Positions 15,674 through 17,623 of a stretch of 17,623 nt of DNA are shown here, one piece after another. Source of the stretch: Bacteriovoracaceae bacterium UBA6261. GTDB lineage: Bacteria; Bdellovibrionota; Bacteriovoracia; Bacteriovoracales; Bacteriovoracaceae. Positions within the stretch are counted from its first letter, which is position 1; every line of letters begins with the position of its first letter. Under the pieces are notes generated by a model. The model did not search any database. It worked only from the letters and a program-made list of their open reading frames with translations, and was not told where the DNA came from. Where the stretch lies: contig DJVH01000007.1 in the NCBI GenBank assembly GCA_002440825.1, positions 1-17,623 of the forward strand, given 5' to 3'. Made by a program: the position numbers and the translations under genes.

Positions 15674-17623
15674 TTAGTAATTTAAAGTCCAAATATACCC
15701 AGCAAGAACAACAACGATCACCACAAAGTACATCTGGATTTTTCCAGACTGAACTGTGCGAAGAACAAAGTTCATTCCGCGAACACTTAATCCTGTTCCA
15801 TCAACCATACCGCTGTCGATAATTGTGTTATCGAACCAACGAGCAATCGTGTAAGCCACGCGGTTAACAGTTGCCCAACCATCAATAGCAAATCGATCGA
15901 AAATTCCCATATCGAATTTTGCCAATAGATTGTTGAAAGGAAGAAGTCCTCTCTGAATCAATTTTCCAACATATAGATCATCGAAGTAATAACGGTTTTT
16001 AAGGGCCTTTGTCCATCCAGCAAATGTGCTTGTCCACCAACCTGGGTTTACCGACTTCTTGATGTACATTAAGTACGCCAGGAAAATACCTGAAAGTGCG
16101 ATGATGATAGACATGATTGCACCAATCTGGTGGGTTTGATGCACAAGGTGAGCTTCATGTTCTGGCAATCCATGAGCTGCATCGTACTGCGCCTTTGGAA
16201 GATCCACTTTATCTCTTGTGTCCACTTTACCAAACTCTTCTGATTTATATTCAGCAAAGTGGTGAAGTGATCCAGCATCTGGTTTGTGAATTAAAGTCGA
16301 GAACCATTCATATTTTGATCCGAAAAGGTTTACTTCTCCCTGGCCAGTGAAAGATCCAGAATAGAAGAGACCAAGTGTGAATACTGAAAGAATCAATAGA
16401 GGAATGTTTGAATTCCAGTGAAGGTGTTCATCGTGAGCGTGATCATAAATATGATGATCGCGAGGCTCGCCGAAGAAAGTTAAAAACAACATTCTGAACA
16501 TATAGAATGCAGTCAAGAAAGCCCCACCAAATCCAAGAAGAGCAACCGGGATATAAGTAGCATTTGTTCTTGCCATTACAAGGGCATCGCCAAGGATTCT
16601 GTCTTTAGAAACAAATCCAGAGAAGAACGGAACACCAGCGATAGCGAAACAACACAACAACATTGCAAAGAACGTGTATGGAAGTTTTTTACGTAGACCA
16701 CCCATTTGAGGCATTTCCTGGCAGTGGATCGAGTGAATGACCGAACCAGCTGAAAGGAAGAGACACGCTTTGAAAACAGCATGAGTTATAAGGTGCATGA
16801 AAGAAGCGTTGTATGAACCTACACCGATACCGATAACCATGTAACCCAACTGAGAAATTGTTGAGTAAGCAAGAACCGCTTTGATGTCTGTTTGAATCAG
16901 GGCAATTGTAGCTGCACCGAACGCTGTGATAGCACCAATATAAGCGATGAATGGAAGAAGGTGAGCTGCTTCCATTAATGGGAACATTCTTAGTGAAAGA
17001 TAAACACCTGCGGCAACCATCGTCGCAGCGTGGATGAGGGCAGAACATGGAGTCGGACCCCACATCGCATCAGGCAACCAAACTTGAAGAGGAACCTGAG
17101 CTGATTTACCCATTGTTCCCATGAAAATTGAGAACGCTGCCACAAGAACAACAGGAATTCCAATTCCGAAAACGCCGTAAGTAAGACCTGTAAATTTACC
17201 CGCAGCAAGAGCGTTGTAAATATCTGTGAATTGAACTGAACCAACAACTGTCCAAAGAGCTAAGATACCAAGAAGGAAGAACACGTCCCCAACTCTGGTT
17301 GTCATGAACGCCTTCATTGAAGCGTTTCCTGCACCTTCTTTTTCGTAGTAGAAGCCGATCAGTGAGTAAGAACAGAACCCCATCAATTCCCAGAAAATGA
17401 AAACTGAAAGAAGGTTGTCTGAAAGAACAAGGCCAAGCATTGCAGAAGTAAACAGCGACATATACACAAAGAATCTTCCGAATCTTGGATCGTCATGCAT
17501 GTACCAAGTAGAGAAAACGTGGATCAAAGTTGCAGCACCTGTTACCATCAAAAGCATTACAGAAGTCATGTTATCTATATAGATACCCATAACGACTTTA
17601 AAGTTGTGTGGTCCTGCGCTCAG
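15674..17623 (-). CDS. nuoL: NADH-quinone oxidoreductase subunit L, first copy, with extended lateral helix (5' end outside window)
   Basis: The distal pump subunit of complex I. The frame is open through the right edge; the methionine at 17590 is internal, since 11 further codons (LSAGPHNFKVV) precede it and NuoL2 has about 77 residues before the matching point. About 66 residues are therefore missing. Numbered from that methionine, functional residues are Glu68 (IFWELMGFCSY), Asp102 (TRVGDVF), Lys162 (GKSAQVPLQVWLPDAM), His187 (SALIHAATMV) and Lys329 (SGFVSKDRIL). A histidine-rich loop (379-391) and a long hydrophilic loop (411-489) follow. The lateral amphipathic segment after helix 15, from YYFDDLY (534) to the last helix (about 620), is some 86 residues, about 28 longer than in NuoL2. 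The extra length looks like a 27-residue tandem repeat. It is clearly a NuoL; the added helix suggests an enlarged complex. Confidence 0.95.
   Translation of the reverse strand: MSAGPHNFKVVMGIYIDNMTSVMLLMVTGAATLIHVFSTWYMHDDPRFGRFFVYMSLFTSAMLGLVLSDNLLSVFIFWELMGFCSYSLIGFYYEKEGAGNASMKAFMTTRVGDVFFLLGILALWTVVGSVQFTDIYNALAAGKFTGLTYGVFGIGIPVVLVAAFSIFMGTMGKSAQVPLQVWLPDAMWGPTPCSALIHAATMVAAGVYLSLRMFPLMEAAHLLPFIAYIGAITAFGAATIALIQTDIKAVLAYSTISQLGYMVIGIGVGSYNASFMHLITHAVFKACLFLSAGSVIHSIHCQEMPQMGGLRKKLPYTFFAMLLCCFAIAGVPFFSGFVSKDRILGDALVMARTNATYIPVALLGFGGAFLTAFYMFRMLFLTFFGEPRDHHIYDHAHDEHLHWNSNIPLLILSVFTLGLFYSGSFTGQGEVNLFGSKYEWFSTLIHKPDAGSLHHFAEYKSEEFGKVDTRDKVDLPKAQYDAAHGLPEHEAHLVHQTHQIGAIMSIIIALSGIFLAYLMYIKKSVNPGWWTSTFAGWTKALKNRYYFDDLYVGKLIQRGLLPFNNLLAKFDMGIFDRFAIDGWATVNRVAYTIARWFDNTIIDSGMVDGTGLSVRGMNFVLRTVQSGKIQMYFVVIVVVLAGYIWTLNY
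15755..15916 (-). repeat. Tandem 27-codon repeat within the nuoL1 lateral-helix region
   Basis: Two adjacent 27-residue units, encoded by 15836-15916 and 15755-15835. Unit 1 begins FDMGIFDRFAIDG and unit 2 begins FDNTIIDSGMVDG, sharing the pattern F-D-x-x-I-x-D-x-x-x-[IV]-D-G; two arginines further on also align. The DNA of the two units has diverged, so the event is old, if it was a duplication. Unit 2 aligns with the normal lateral-helix sequence (VxDxxxIDGLVNG type), and unit 1 is the extra one. Confidence 0.55.

Noticed and set aside
15666..15678. Perfect 6-base inverted repeat ACTAAT-A-ATTAGT over the nuoL1 stop codon
   Set aside because: It is short and purely AT-rich, with no T-run consistent with a terminator; chance is likely in this 50-base AT-rich gap.

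Overview
The window is an AT-rich (by eye) stretch of a Gram-negative bacterial chromosome. Every supported gene is on the minus strand, so transcription runs from high to low coordinates. The proteins (delta-proteobacterial-looking complex I subunits, and a large GYF-plus-TPR membrane protein) fit a Bdellovibrionota/Bacteriovorax-like or related predatory or delta-type lineage. That placement is an impression from protein style, not a computed result.

About 15306..17623 down to 5516 is one tightly packed run of respiratory complex I (NADH:quinone oxidoreductase) membrane-arm genes, in transcription order nuoL1 (cut by the right window edge), nuoM1, nuoN1, nuoA, nuoH, nuoJ, nuoK, nuoL2, nuoM2, nuoN2. 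Most gaps are 1 to 22 bases; nuoL1-nuoM1 is 50. All seven kinds of membrane subunit are present, but no peripheral-arm gene (nuoB, C, D, E, F, G, I) is. The three antiporter-like pump subunits L-M-N occur twice, and all six copies keep the ionisable residues of the proton path. NuoL1 carries about 27 extra residues in its lateral amphipathic helix, which looks like a tandem repeat. That is the kind of change known from complex I variants with a fourth pumping subunit; NuoL2 has an ordinary-length helix. The locus may therefore encode a lengthened complex I, two alternative membrane arms, or the end of one nuo operon followed by a second membrane-only one.

15 bases after nuoN2 comes a 1060-residue protein (2318..5500) with an N-terminal GYF-type domain, a charged linker, one membrane helix and a long TPR array predicted to be periplasmic. 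It is probably the last gene of the transcript. Two serine tRNA genes (anticodons TGA and GCT) follow, with a plausible promoter of their own.

At the left are a polytopic membrane protein resembling GT-C glycosyltransferases (512..1972) and the N-terminal part of a YihY/BrkB-family membrane protein (1..442, cut by the window edge). I saw no mobile element, CRISPR array or convincing rho-independent terminator. No gene-free stretch exceeds 300 bases.
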